In this document: in pieces, positions 23,288-31,345 of the stretch
Layout of the letters: the number at the start of each line of letters is the position of its first letter
How positions within the stretch are numbered: position 1 is the first letter of the stretch
DNA from: Nitrospirota bacterium
Lineage (GTDB): Bacteria > Nitrospirota > Thermodesulfovibrionia > Thermodesulfovibrionales > UBA6898
Assembly (NCBI GenBank): GCA_012026685.1
Contig: VEOY01000037.1
Coordinates: 1 to 35,072, forward strand
Direction: 5' to 3'
Length of the DNA: 35,072 nucleotides
Position numbers and translations under genes: made by a program
The notes under the pieces: model-generated
The model's database searches: none
What the model was told of the DNA's origin: nothing
What the model saw: the letters and a program-made list of their open reading frames with translations, nothing else

Positions 23288-24748
23288 TCATTTCAGCAGC
23301 TCCACGGCAGTATGGAACCAGACATTCAGGAAGTCGGGCATGTAAAGGCCGAGCATCAGGACCAGAATGAGATGCAGAAGCACCGGCAGATGCGCCACCT
23401 TCATCGGCTTCTGGTATGAGGGCACATCGCCTGCCACCATGGGCTGCACCTTGCGGAAAAGCGCGGCGAAGGCCACTCCGAGACCCAGGAGAAGGAACGG
23501 CGTAAGATATGGAGCATCCTTCATGGTGGCGGTAAGTATCAGGAACTCGCTCGTAAAGATACCGAAAGGCGGCATACCCACAATGGCCATGACACCGAAC
23601 ATGAGGCCCCAGCCGACAAGGGGGTTGCCCTTGAACAAGCCCCTGATCCGCGACATATCCTGTGACCAGTGCATCTGGGATGCATGTCCTACCGTGAAGA
23701 ATATGGCGGATTTCGCAAGGCTGTGCACCAGCATGTGAAGAAGCGCTCCGAACGTGGCGATGGGCCCCCCCAGACCGAATGCGAAGGTAGCAATCCCCAT
23801 ATGCTCTATGGACGAGTAGGAGAACATACGTTTTATGTCCTTCTGGCGGAGAAGCGAAAAGGCCGCAACAATGATCGAAAGCAGGCCGAAGCCCATCATG
23901 ATGTAGCCGGCATGATGTGTACGGGTCGATCCGTCAACAAGCACCTTGCATCTCACCAGCGCATACAGCGCAATGTTCAGGAGGAGGCCGGAGAGCACTG
24001 CTGAAATAGGAGTAGGACCTTCGCTGTGCGCATCCGGCAGCCAGTTATGGAGCGGCACCAGCCCCACTTTTGTACCATAGCCTACCATCAGAAAGACAAA
24101 CGCCAGGGACAGCACCGTAGGTTCCAGGCTTCCGCTCACCCTGCTCAGGTTCGTCCACAAAAGGGCCTCGCCTCCCTCGCCGCGCACTTTTTCCGCGGCA
24201 AAATACAGCAGCACGGTACCGAAAAGGGCCTGTGCGATCCCGACGCCGCAGAGAATGAAATATTTCCAGGCCGCCTCGATAGCCGTCGGAGTGCGATACA
24301 GCGAGACCAGCAGGACCGTTGAGAGCGTCGCAAGCTCCATGGCTATCCAGAGCACCCCCACATTATTGGTCAGCAGGCAGAGGAGCATTGCGAAGATAAA
24401 GAGCTGGAACATGGCATGGTAGAACCTCATGCCAACGTGGCCGACGCGCCCGTGCTCGCGCTCCCTGCGCATGTATCTCCGGCTGAAGATGGCCGTGGTC
24501 ATCGACACGAATGCAGTCAGCACGGAAAGGTACACATTGAAGGCGTCGACAAAGAAGAATTTCCCGCCGGCAAGCATCGGGCCCTGCATATATACCTCAA
24601 GCGCAAGGCCCAGGCCGGCAGCAAAGGTGGCAGCGGAACCCAGGATGTTTATTTCCGGGGCAAACTTCCGATCACCCACAAAGGCGAGGACCACCGCTGA
24701 GCAGAGCGGCATACCGAGAAGGATGAGGAGCATCATGCTGCTGGTCAC
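23288..24748 (-). CDS. HyfF-like (NuoM/N-type) antiporter-like membrane subunit
   Basis: 486 residues with about 13-14 transmembrane helices, of the Mrp-antiporter/NuoM family. The proton-channel glutamate lies in LWIAMELATL (TM5), and the lysine in GYGTKVGLVPLHNWLPDAH (TM7). A later lysine lies in VHSLAKSAIFF. It is thus expected to pump ions. The start is GTG 24748, two bases after the hyfE-like stop; ATG 24736 with an AAGGTGA box 8 bases upstream is an equally good start. A palindromic repeat follows its stop. Confidence 0.9.
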   Translation of the reverse strand: MTSSMMLLILLGMPLCSAVVLAFVGDRKFAPEINILGSAATFAAGLGLALEVYMQGPMLAGGKFFFVDAFNVYLSVLTAFVSMTTAIFSRRYMRREREHGRVGHVGMRFYHAMFQLFIFAMLLCLLTNNVGVLWIAMELATLSTVLLVSLYRTPTAIEAAWKYFILCGVGIAQALFGTVLLYFAAEKVRGEGGEALLWTNLSRVSGSLEPTVLSLAFVFLMVGYGTKVGLVPLHNWLPDAHSEGPTPISAVLSGLLLNIALYALVRCKVLVDGSTRTHHAGYIMMGFGLLSIIVAAFSLLRQKDIKRMFSYSSIEHMGIATFAFGLGGPIATFGALLHMLVHSLAKSAIFFTVGHASQMHWSQDMSRIRGLFKGNPLVGWGLMFGVMAIVGMPPFGIFTSEFLILTATMKDAPYLTPFLLLGLGVAFAALFRKVQPMVAGDVPSYQKPMKVAHLPVLLHLILVLMLGLYMPDFLNVWFHTAVELLK

Positions 24749-24750
24749 CT

Positions 24751-25416
24751 TCAGTCACTCTCCTTCAATTTCGCCATCTGTTCCACGTCGAGGCTGTCAA
24801 ACGTAGTATGGATATGAAAAAAGAATATGCCGAAAATAAACGCAGCGATGAGCACGTCGAGGGCAACGCCCAGCTCAACAACAAGAGGCATGCCGTAGGT
24901 GGCGCTCGTGGCGGCAAAAAAGAGGCCGTTCTCCAGCGCCAGAAAGCCGATGATCTGCGTAACGGCATGTCTTCGCGTTATCATCATGAGAAGACCGAGC
25001 ATGACCGTTGCGAGCGCCACGGCCAGAGTTGAACGCGTTATGAGCGTGGACAGTTCCCTGATGGGCGCCGTGAGGTGATAGGAAAATATGACCAGTGCTA
25101 TGCCGATCATCATGGTCATGGGGATATTCACGACCGTCTCGACCTCCTTGCGGATCCTGAGGCGATTGATCAGCACATGGAGGATATAGGGAAGGACAAC
25201 CACCTTCAGGGAAAGGGTCAGCACGGACGATATATACAGATGGTGCTTGTTCGCCACAAATCCGACAACCGCGGTGTTCAGCGACAGGAAGAAGCCCTGC
25301 CATGCAAACAGATGAATGAGGCCATAGATCCTTTTCTGCACCAGCATGCCGAATGCGGTCAGAAGAACCAGGGCTGCGAGAAAACTGTTTATCTGTGACG
25401 CCATATGCAGGTTCAT
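24751..25416 (-). CDS. HyfE-like membrane subunit
   Basis: 221 residues with about seven membrane helices. The C-terminal part is NuoK-like, with a membrane glutamate in FLALENGLFF. HyfE is found in hydrogenase-4-type and Ehr complexes. It lies one base after the hyfC-like stop and two before the hyfF-like start, so it is co-translated. ATG 25416 is used; ATG 25404 is a possible internal alternative. Confidence 0.87.
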   Translation of the reverse strand: MNLHMASQINSFLAALVLLTAFGMLVQKRIYGLIHLFAWQGFFLSLNTAVVGFVANKHHLYISSVLTLSLKVVVLPYILHVLINRLRIRKEVETVVNIPMTMMIGIALVIFSYHLTAPIRELSTLITRSTLAVALATVMLGLLMMITRRHAVTQIIGFLALENGLFFAATSATYGMPLVVELGVALDVLIAAFIFGIFFFHIHTTFDSLDVEQMAKLKESD

Positions 25417-25417
25417 A

Positions 25418-26362
25418 TCAGTCCAGGATATAATAAGCCAGCATCCCCAGCGTAGCCATCAGGAATGCCGAGCCCAAAAATTCGGTTAACCGGAAAAGTC
25501 TCATCTTTGCGAGGCCGGTCTCTATCAGGACAAGAATCACCCCTGACACCGCAAGCTTGAGCAGCAGGAATACGAATGCGAGAACCACTCCCACCGCACT
25601 GCCCGTCGCATCTATTCCCCAGGGGAAAAACAGTACGGCTCCGAGCGACATGAACAAAAAGAGCTTCATCATGCCTGCCCACTCTATCAGCGCAAGGTGC
25701 CTCCCTGAATATTCAAGTATCATTGCCTCGTGGATCATGGTCAGCTCCAGGTGCGTCGCAGGATTGTCAACAGGAATCCTGCCGGTCTCCGCGAGGCTGA
25801 TCAGCACAAAAGCAAGGAACGCAAAGGCAAGTGACGGCCTCAGCACAGACTGGCCGCTGTAAATCACCTGCACGATCTGCGACAATGACGTAGACCTGGC
25901 TGCCAGGGATATGGTGAATATCGCCATGAGCATGGCCGGCTCTGCAAGTGAAGCTATGGTCATCTCCCTGCTTGACCCCATGCCGCCGAAAGCCGTGCCG
26001 ATATCCATTCCCGCCAGCGCGGTAAAGAAACGGGCGATGGCAAAGAGCGCAACAAGCACGATAACGTCGGCCGTGGCAGACAGAGGCAGGTCAATGGACA
26101 ACATCGGGATGATCCCGCCTGCAAGCACGGTCGTCCCGAACACGAGATATGGGGTGAAACGGAAAATCCAGGATGCGTTCTCCGCAAGGACCACATCCTT
26201 TGCGAAAAGTTTGCTGATGTCACGGTATGGCTGAAGCAGTCCTGCAGACGTCCGTCCCTGGGACCAGCACTTCAACATCCTCACCCATCCGATAAAGGCC
26301 GGCGCAATGCCGAGAACGATCGCGATCTGCAGTATCTCTGATATAAAGGGATAAACGTTCAT
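25418..26362 (-). CDS. HyfC-like (NuoH-type) membrane subunit
   Basis: 314 residues with about eight helices. NuoH-family hallmarks are visible: LLQPYRDISKLFAKD near residue 50 and AETGRIPVDNPATHLELTMIHEAM near 195, the loop that contacts the peripheral arm. This subunit joins the redox arm to the pump modules. Its ATG overlaps the hyfB-like stop (ATGA). Together with hyfB, hyfE and hyfF it makes a complete membrane arm. Confidence 0.93.
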   Translation of the reverse strand: MNVYPFISEILQIAIVLGIAPAFIGWVRMLKCWSQGRTSAGLLQPYRDISKLFAKDVVLAENASWIFRFTPYLVFGTTVLAGGIIPMLSIDLPLSATADVIVLVALFAIARFFTALAGMDIGTAFGGMGSSREMTIASLAEPAMLMAIFTISLAARSTSLSQIVQVIYSGQSVLRPSLAFAFLAFVLISLAETGRIPVDNPATHLELTMIHEAMILEYSGRHLALIEWAGMMKLFLFMSLGAVLFFPWGIDATGSAVGVVLAFVFLLLKLAVSGVILVLIETGLAKMRLFRLTEFLGSAFLMATLGMLAYYILD

Positions 26363-28404
26363 CTCATAAATATCAGCAGGACAATAATAGTGACAAAGGA
26401 ATATATCAGATATGCCTGAATGCGGCCCTGCTGCAGCCTGCCCGCCGTGCGTGATATCCAGAAGCTGATATCGACAATCGGTTTATATAACCAGTTCCAG
26501 AAACGGTCCCTGATGCGGAGATAATAATGCATCCTCCTCGGGAAGGCCCTGTGCGGTGCCTGAGGGTTCAGTCTCACCTGCTCCCGGATACTGAAGAGGA
26601 AGCCGAATATCCGCCGTATCGGCATGGAAAAAGCAGTGGCGGTGTACTGCATCCTCGGCGTCACCTTCTCAAATCCACAGTCCCAGAGCGGCACCCGTTT
26701 AATGGATCCGGCCCTGACATGCAGCAGAAGATATGCGATGACAATAACGGACAGCGTCACCAGGAACACGAGCGGCCCTGAGTACGATGCGCGTTCCCGG
26801 GCCACAGGTGTCAGCCACATCCATCCGAAGGCGCCTGCTGACTCGCCTATCCGGGTCCCCACAAGCTGTCCGGACACCGTGTCCATCCAATCTATGACCA
26901 GCGTGGGCAGTATGCCGAAGCAGAGGCAAAGGGCCGCAGCCATGATCATGCCAACCCGCATAAACCAGTCTGCTTCATGGATGTGCGGTGTATGGTGACC
27001 GCGCCAATGTCCCAGGAACGTAACACCGAATGCCTTCACAAAGCAGGCAGCCGCCAGGGCCGCGGTAAGTGCAAGGAGTGCAGCTCCCATCGGGATAAGA
27101 AGCTTCATCAACGGACTCGGCAGAGAAGGAGAGAGCAGGAATGCCTGGAAGGTAAGCCATTCCGAAACAAAACCGTTAAAGGGAGGAAGTCCTGATATCG
27201 CAATGCAGCCGACAAGAAAAAGCGCTGCGGTCCACGGCATGTAACGTATGAGGCCTCCCATCTCCTCCATGTTCCTTTCGCCGGTCGCGTGCAGCACGGA
27301 ACCGGCGCCCATAAAAAGGAGCCCTTTGAAAATCGCGTGGTTCAGGGTGTGGTAGAGCCCCGCAGTAAGGGCAAGGGCAGCGAGCAGGGGAAAGTTAAAG
27401 GAGCGGAATATCATGGCCAGCCCTATGCCGATCAGAATGATCCCGATATTTTCGACCGAATGATACGCGAGGAGCCTCTTGAGATCATGCTGCATCAGGG
27501 CATACAGAACACCCATGACCGCCGAAATGAGACCGAATACCAGGACAACCGTTCCCCACCACCAGGGAAAGACCCTGATGAGATCAAAGGTCACCCTCAC
27601 AATGCCGTATATGGCGGTCTTCAGCATCACGCCGCTCATCAGAGCAGATACGTTCGAGGGGGCGACAGGGTGGGCCTCAGGCAGCCAGACATGCAGAGGG
27701 ATTACGCCGGCCTTTGCGCCAAAACCGACGAATGCGAGCAAAAATGCAGCAGTCGCCCACGCAGAAGGGAATTGGGCCTGGCGCATGGCATCGAACGTAT
27801 AGCCATGAAACCCTTCAAACCCCGTGGCAAGGCCGGACATGACCCCGAACGACAGGAGAATGGCGATGGCACCTACATGGGCAACGACCATATACAAGAA
27901 CGACGCCCTTCTGTTTTCCACGCGCTCGTCCTCAAAAAAGACGAGAAAATATGAAGCCGCCGCCATAACCTCCCATGATATGAGAAAGAAGAGCGCATCG
28001 TCCGCAAGTATGACCATAAACATCCCGGCGAGGAACAGGGCATAGAAAATCACCAGGCGCGTTATGGGCCTCTGCCGCGCGATCCCTTTGACATAGCCCA
28101 GAGAATAGACGGATACAATAAATGAGAGCAATCCCACAACAGTCATAAAAAAGCCAGCAAGCGGATCGAGCCTGAGGTGGAACGGCAGGTCAGGAAGTCC
28201 TATGGACATGACCGCCTGAATGGCGATATTGCTGCCAACTACCCAAACCCCGGCGGCAGTAGCGGCCAGAGAAGCTGCAGCGGCCGCAATAAAGCTCAGA
28301 GTATTCAGCAGGCGCTGGCGTCCGGTCAGAAACATGGCCAGAAAAGCCATTGCAAAGAGCAGGAATATTGCGCTTCCTGCAAGATTCAGGGGATCCAGCA
28401 TCAT
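26359..28404 (-). CDS. HyfB-like (NuoL/M-type) antiporter-like membrane subunit
   Basis: 681 residues with about 15-16 helices and a long C-terminal cytoplasmic tail (about 590-660) as in HyfB. Conserved channel residues are E in FLISWEVMAAAS (TM5), K in GFGAKAGVIPLHVWLPEAHP (TM7), H in LYHTLNHAIFKGLLF, and that K. It is the first structural gene of the operon. Its ATG overlaps the stop of the HTH/EIIA regulator (ATGA), so regulator and complex are translationally coupled. Confidence 0.92.
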   Translation of the reverse strand: MMLDPLNLAGSAIFLLFAMAFLAMFLTGRQRLLNTLSFIAAAAASLAATAAGVWVVGSNIAIQAVMSIGLPDLPFHLRLDPLAGFFMTVVGLLSFIVSVYSLGYVKGIARQRPITRLVIFYALFLAGMFMVILADDALFFLISWEVMAAASYFLVFFEDERVENRRASFLYMVVAHVGAIAILLSFGVMSGLATGFEGFHGYTFDAMRQAQFPSAWATAAFLLAFVGFGAKAGVIPLHVWLPEAHPVAPSNVSALMSGVMLKTAIYGIVRVTFDLIRVFPWWWGTVVLVFGLISAVMGVLYALMQHDLKRLLAYHSVENIGIILIGIGLAMIFRSFNFPLLAALALTAGLYHTLNHAIFKGLLFMGAGSVLHATGERNMEEMGGLIRYMPWTAALFLVGCIAISGLPPFNGFVSEWLTFQAFLLSPSLPSPLMKLLIPMGAALLALTAALAAACFVKAFGVTFLGHWRGHHTPHIHEADWFMRVGMIMAAALCLCFGILPTLVIDWMDTVSGQLVGTRIGESAGAFGWMWLTPVARERASYSGPLVFLVTLSVIVIAYLLLHVRAGSIKRVPLWDCGFEKVTPRMQYTATAFSMPIRRIFGFLFSIREQVRLNPQAPHRAFPRRMHYYLRIRDRFWNWLYKPIVDISFWISRTAGRLQQGRIQAYLIYSFVTIIVLLIFMR

Positions 28405-29093
28405 TCTGAAGCACCAGCCTTGAAGATCTCCTGCTCCTTCGATGAGAACAGTGTGATAAGCTCCTCCGGCCTGAGCTTCTTCTTTATGGCAGACAGAAGC
28501 TGCTCGTCCCGCAAGAGCCTGGAGAGCTTGGCATGTATCCTGAGGAATCTTCTTTCAGTCTTCGGAAAAATGAAAAAAAGCGTCTCCACATATTCATTGT
28601 CCGGCGCATTGAACGGTATCGGCCCCGCAAGCCGGCAGAGTGCGACCGAAGACAGGGACGCGGTGAATTCCTTGAATGGTCGGGGATGAGGAAACGCGAT
28701 GGCATTGCCTGCAGACGTGGAGCAGAGACGTTCCCTCTCCATGATGGCAGCGAAGAGCCGCCGGATGTCGATCTGCGGTATGGATGACTTGATCCGGTCG
28801 AGACACGACATGATAGCCGTTTCCCTCGAGTCACCGGGCACATCATAATGAATGCCGCCCCTTCCCATCAATGCCGTGATAATGACCGACTCATCATCCT
28901 GAGAAGAGCCCTTGCCGGATGCATCGTAACGGAACTCTCTGGTGTCTTCTATCCATGACGAGATTTCCCTTCGGTCAAACCGCCACTGACCGCCGACACG
29001 GAAGCAGGGTATTGTTTCTTCCTTGATCATGCGGTAGATGGTTTTTTCCGACACACTCAGAAGCTCAGCTACCTCTTTTACACTGAGTATCAT
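28401..29093 (-). CDS. Excisionase-type HTH fused to a PTS EIIA (PtsN-like) domain
   Basis: 230 residues. The N-terminal HTH_17 module (1-50) reads LSVKEVAELLSVSEKTIYRMI and ends with GGQWRFDRREISSWI. The C-terminal EIIA type-2 domain (about 90-225) carries the phosphorylatable H136 in AIAFPHPR. The ERLCSTSAGNAIAFPH run matches the EIIA-Ntr signature. I set the start at ATG 29093 because AAAGGA lies 4 bases before it; the open frame to 29285 crosses the promoter. It heads the Ehr operon behind a near-consensus promoter and overlaps hyfB. It probably autoregulates the operon in response to nitrogen-type PTS phosphate; no PTS partner is in the window. Confidence 0.87.
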   Translation of the reverse strand: MILSVKEVAELLSVSEKTIYRMIKEETIPCFRVGGQWRFDRREISSWIEDTREFRYDASGKGSSQDDESVIITALMGRGGIHYDVPGDSRETAIMSCLDRIKSSIPQIDIRRLFAAIMERERLCSTSAGNAIAFPHPRPFKEFTASLSSVALCRLAGPIPFNAPDNEYVETLFFIFPKTERRFLRIHAKLSRLLRDEQLLSAIKKKLRPEELITLFSSKEQEIFKAGASE

Positions 29094-29138
29094 AATGTCC
29101 TTTAATGTCTCTTTTTGTACCATGCTGTCAAACGCTGT

Positions 29139-29167
29139 ATCATAATTAAACGGTTTTCTCTTGTCAA
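29139..29167 (-). promoter_or_regulatory. Sigma-70 promoter of the regulator-Ehr operon
   Basis: On the minus strand a perfect TTGACA (29162-29167) and a TATGAT (29139-29144) are separated by exactly 17 bases. The start point near 29132 would leave a leader of about 40 bases with an AAAGGA box (29098-29103) before ATG 29093. No other promoter of this quality is seen inside the operon. Confidence 0.78.
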
Positions 29168-29269
29168 GAAGTATGTATTTACCAGTTCTGACAAAGATTG
29201 TCATCCCGAAATCCGCACATGTCGGATGACCGTTATCCAACAGAGCAGCCATGAAGGCAAATTGATTGA

Positions 29270-29278
29270 TGCTATAAT
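29270..29278 (+). promoter_or_regulatory. Extended -10 promoter of the NYN-PAP2 operon
   Basis: TGCTATAAT is a perfect extended -10 (TGnTATAAT). The -35 region is poor, which is normal for this class. The start point near 29285 leaves about 20 bases before the first coding triplet and includes the AGGAGG box. Confidence 0.6.
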
Positions 29279-29293
29279 AGCCCATACCTTTAC

Positions 29294-29299
29294 AGGAGG
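29294..29299 (+). promoter_or_regulatory. Strong ribosome binding site with no canonical start codon downstream
   Basis: A full AGGAGG box. Six bases later the reading frame of the NYN gene shows ATC (29306); no ATG, GTG or TTG occurs in that frame before the conserved N-terminus. Confidence 0.75.
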
Positions 29300-29305
29300 A
29301 TACAC

Positions 29306-29797
29306 ATCAGTCAGGTCATCATAGACGGGTATAATCTTATCGGCGTACAGCACCGCGACCTTCGCAGGAAACGGGAGGAGCTCATACAGCAGCTTATCGC
29401 CTATAAAAACCGGAAAGGGCATGATATAACTGTCGTATTCGACGGCTGGCGGACCGGCGGTCACCAGCAAGAGCAGACATCAGCCGGGGGTATTCGTGTC
29501 GTCTATTCACGGCTCGGGGACCGCGCCGATGACGTGATCAAAAAGATGATGGAGCCTGACGGAAAGGAGCGGATTGTCATTACCTCAGACCGTGAGATCG
29601 CAGAGCATGCGTGGTCACGGGGCGCCGTTCCGGTGCCTTCCGCTCAATTCATGGAGCGTCTTGAACGGAACGACCTGCGCCCGGCGGGCACATCCGGGGA
29701 CGAGGGCAATGGGGAAGATGAGATGCGGGGCCGGGGCAACCCGCGGCAGCCTTCAAAAAAGGAAAAGGCGCTTATCCGGGTCCTCAGGAAACTGTGA
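29306..29797 (+). CDS. YacP-like NYN-domain (PIN-fold) ribonuclease, apparent ATC start
   Basis: About 163 residues of the YacP/Rae1 NYN family, RNA endonucleases with a PIN-like fold. The acidic active-site set is visible: D7 in VIIDGYNLIG, D in TVVFDGW, the pair in RADDVIKKM, and D in VITSDRE. The C-terminal tail is basic and low in complexity (PSKKEKALIRVL). The frame opens after a stop at 29267, and no ATG, GTG or TTG precedes the conserved core. The AGGAGG box points to ATC 29306 as the initiator (ATA 29300 is the alternative), unless the base is a sequencing error for ATG. The stop overlaps the PAP2 start by one base. Confidence 0.8.
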   Translation: MSQVIIDGYNLIGVQHRDLRRKREELIQQLIAYKNRKGHDITVVFDGWRTGGHQQEQTSAGGIRVVYSRLGDRADDVIKKMMEPDGKERIVITSDREIAEHAWSRGAVPVPSAQFMERLERNDLRPAGTSGDEGNGEDEMRGRGNPRQPSKKEKALIRVLRKL

Positions 29798-30678
29798 TGC
29801 TGAATGTCCTGCTGCAGCTCAGGCCTGCCGATGCCCTGAATTTCTTCTTTCTCGCCATCCTTACGGTCATCACGGTCGCTTACCGCCATGTCGTGGATCA
29901 TACGGCGCATCTCATTTTGCTCTATTCCGGGCTGTTCTTCGCGCAGGCATTCCTCATCCTGTTCAGGGAAAAAAACAGGGCCTTTCATTGGGTCTACCAC
30001 CTGATCTTCCCGACCATATCGATACTTGTCATCTTTGACAGCCTCGGGCATCTCGTGCATGCGATCAACCCGCAGGACATTGACCCCCTGCTCATCAGTC
30101 TCGACCGTCTGCTGTTCGGAGGCCATCCCACGGTCATGATGGAGCATATCATGACACCTCTTCTGACAGACCTTCTCCAGCTTGCCTATTCGAGCTATTA
30201 TTTTCTCCCGGTCACGCTGGGCGCGGTCCTCCTGATCAGAAGGAGGGAAGATGCCTTTGATCGTTCTCTCTTTCTCATCATGTTCTGTTTCTATCTGTCA
30301 TATGCCGGGTACCTTCTCTTTCCTGCGCTTGGTCCCCGCTTCACCATGAACCACCTCCAGCATGAAGAACTGCGCGGCCTGTTTCTGACGGGACCGGTCC
30401 AGGAACTGCTGAACAGACTCGAGGGCATAAAGCGGGATGCGTTCCCAAGCGGGCATACCGGTATAGCCCTCACGGTCCTCGTTCTTTCCCGGCAATATGA
30501 AAAAAAACTGTTCCGCCTGTTCCTTCCTTTTGTAACGGCGCTGATATTTTCGACGGTTTACCTCAGGTACCATTATGTGGTAGATGTATTAGCAGGGGTG
30601 ATACTTGCCGCCCTGACACTATTTCTGGGAGACGCGTATTATGGATACTGGCAGAAAAGATTCCGTTCTGGTCATTGA
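29797..30678 (+). CDS. PAP2-superfamily membrane lipid phosphatase or phosphotransferase
   Basis: 293 residues with six or more membrane helices. PAP2 motifs lie at FPALGPRF (about 175-182), FPSGHTG (216-222, H220) and YLRYHYVVD (255-263, H259 and D263), which gives the H-H-D catalytic set. The usual lysine-rich first motif is weak, as in the PAP2_3/Aur1-like branch that includes inositol-phosphorylceramide synthases. The substrate could be undecaprenyl or phosphatidyl phosphates, or a ceramide acceptor; the last is only suggestive given the sphingolipid-type genes elsewhere in the window. ATG 29797 is preferred over GTG 29794. Its end overlaps the response-regulator start by 38 bases. Confidence 0.83.
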   Translation: MLNVLLQLRPADALNFFFLAILTVITVAYRHVVDHTAHLILLYSGLFFAQAFLILFREKNRAFHWVYHLIFPTISILVIFDSLGHLVHAINPQDIDPLLISLDRLLFGGHPTVMMEHIMTPLLTDLLQLAYSSYYFLPVTLGAVLLIRRREDAFDRSLFLIMFCFYLSYAGYLLFPALGPRFTMNHLQHEELRGLFLTGPVQELLNRLEGIKRDAFPSGHTGIALTVLVLSRQYEKKLFRLFLPFVTALIFSTVYLRYHYVVDVLAGVILAALTLFLGDAYYGYWQKRFRSGH

Positions 30679-31345
30679 GGACGAGAAAAAGATCTCGGAT
30701 ATCGTCAGGGCCTACCTCGAAAAAGAAGGATACAGGGTAAGGATAGCCGAAAACGGCAGGGACGCCCTCGCACTCTTCTCGGAAGGGCCTGACATCATCG
30801 TGCTCGACCTCATGCTTCCGGACATGTCAGGTGAAGAGCTTTGCAGCATCTTCAGGGAAAGCTCGGACGTGCCGATCATCATGCTCACGGCAAAGAGCGG
30901 TGAAGAGGACAGGATCAAGGGTCTCGGCATCGGTGCCGATGATTATATGGTCACGCCGTTCAGCCCGCGAGAACTGGTGGCCCGGGTCAAGGCGCACCTG
31001 AGAAGGGCCGGCAAGATAAAGAAGAAGGTCCTGAGTTACAACAAGGGCAGGCTCAGGCTGGACCTTGAACGGCATGAAGTGGTGAAAGAAGGCATGCCCC
31101 TTCAGCTCACTCTTACGGAATTCAAGATACTGACCGCGCTTGCCGAGAACCACGGAAGGATCCTTTCACGCAATCAGATCGTGAACATTGTTCAGGGCTA
31201 TGACTTTGAAGGATACGACCGGACCATCGATGCACATGTGAAAAATCTCCGCCACAAGATCGAAAGAGACTCCAAATCCCCTGAGTTCATACAGACGGTC
31301 TACGGCGTGGGCTACAAATTCATCGGGACACCGGATGCGGAATAA
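30641..31345 (+). CDS. OmpR/PhoB-family response regulator with Lys-to-Thr receiver change
   Basis: 234 residues: a receiver (1-115) and a winged-helix DNA-binding domain (about 135-230, ending TVYGVGYKF). E13-D14, phospho-acceptor D56 (IIVLDLMLP) and T83 are present. The invariant lysine before P106 is T105 (DDYMVTPFSPRE, where KPF is expected), so phosphorylation-driven switching may be altered. The start at ATG 30641 has a GGGAG box and lies within the end of the PAP2 gene. The partner kinase overlaps by 11 bases. Confidence 0.93.
   Translation: MDTGRKDSVLVIEDEKKISDIVRAYLEKEGYRVRIAENGRDALALFSEGPDIIVLDLMLPDMSGEELCSIFRESSDVPIIMLTAKSGEEDRIKGLGIGADDYMVTPFSPRELVARVKAHLRRAGKIKKKVLSYNKGRLRLDLERHEVVKEGMPLQLTLTEFKILTALAENHGRILSRNQIVNIVQGYDFEGYDRTIDAHVKNLRHKIERDSKSPEFIQTVYGVGYKFIGTPDAE

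Noticed and set aside
29094-29285. N-terminal extension of the HTH/EIIA regulator
   Set aside because: It would run through a near-perfect promoter. The ATG at 29093 has an ideal AAAGGA box and directly precedes the HTH.
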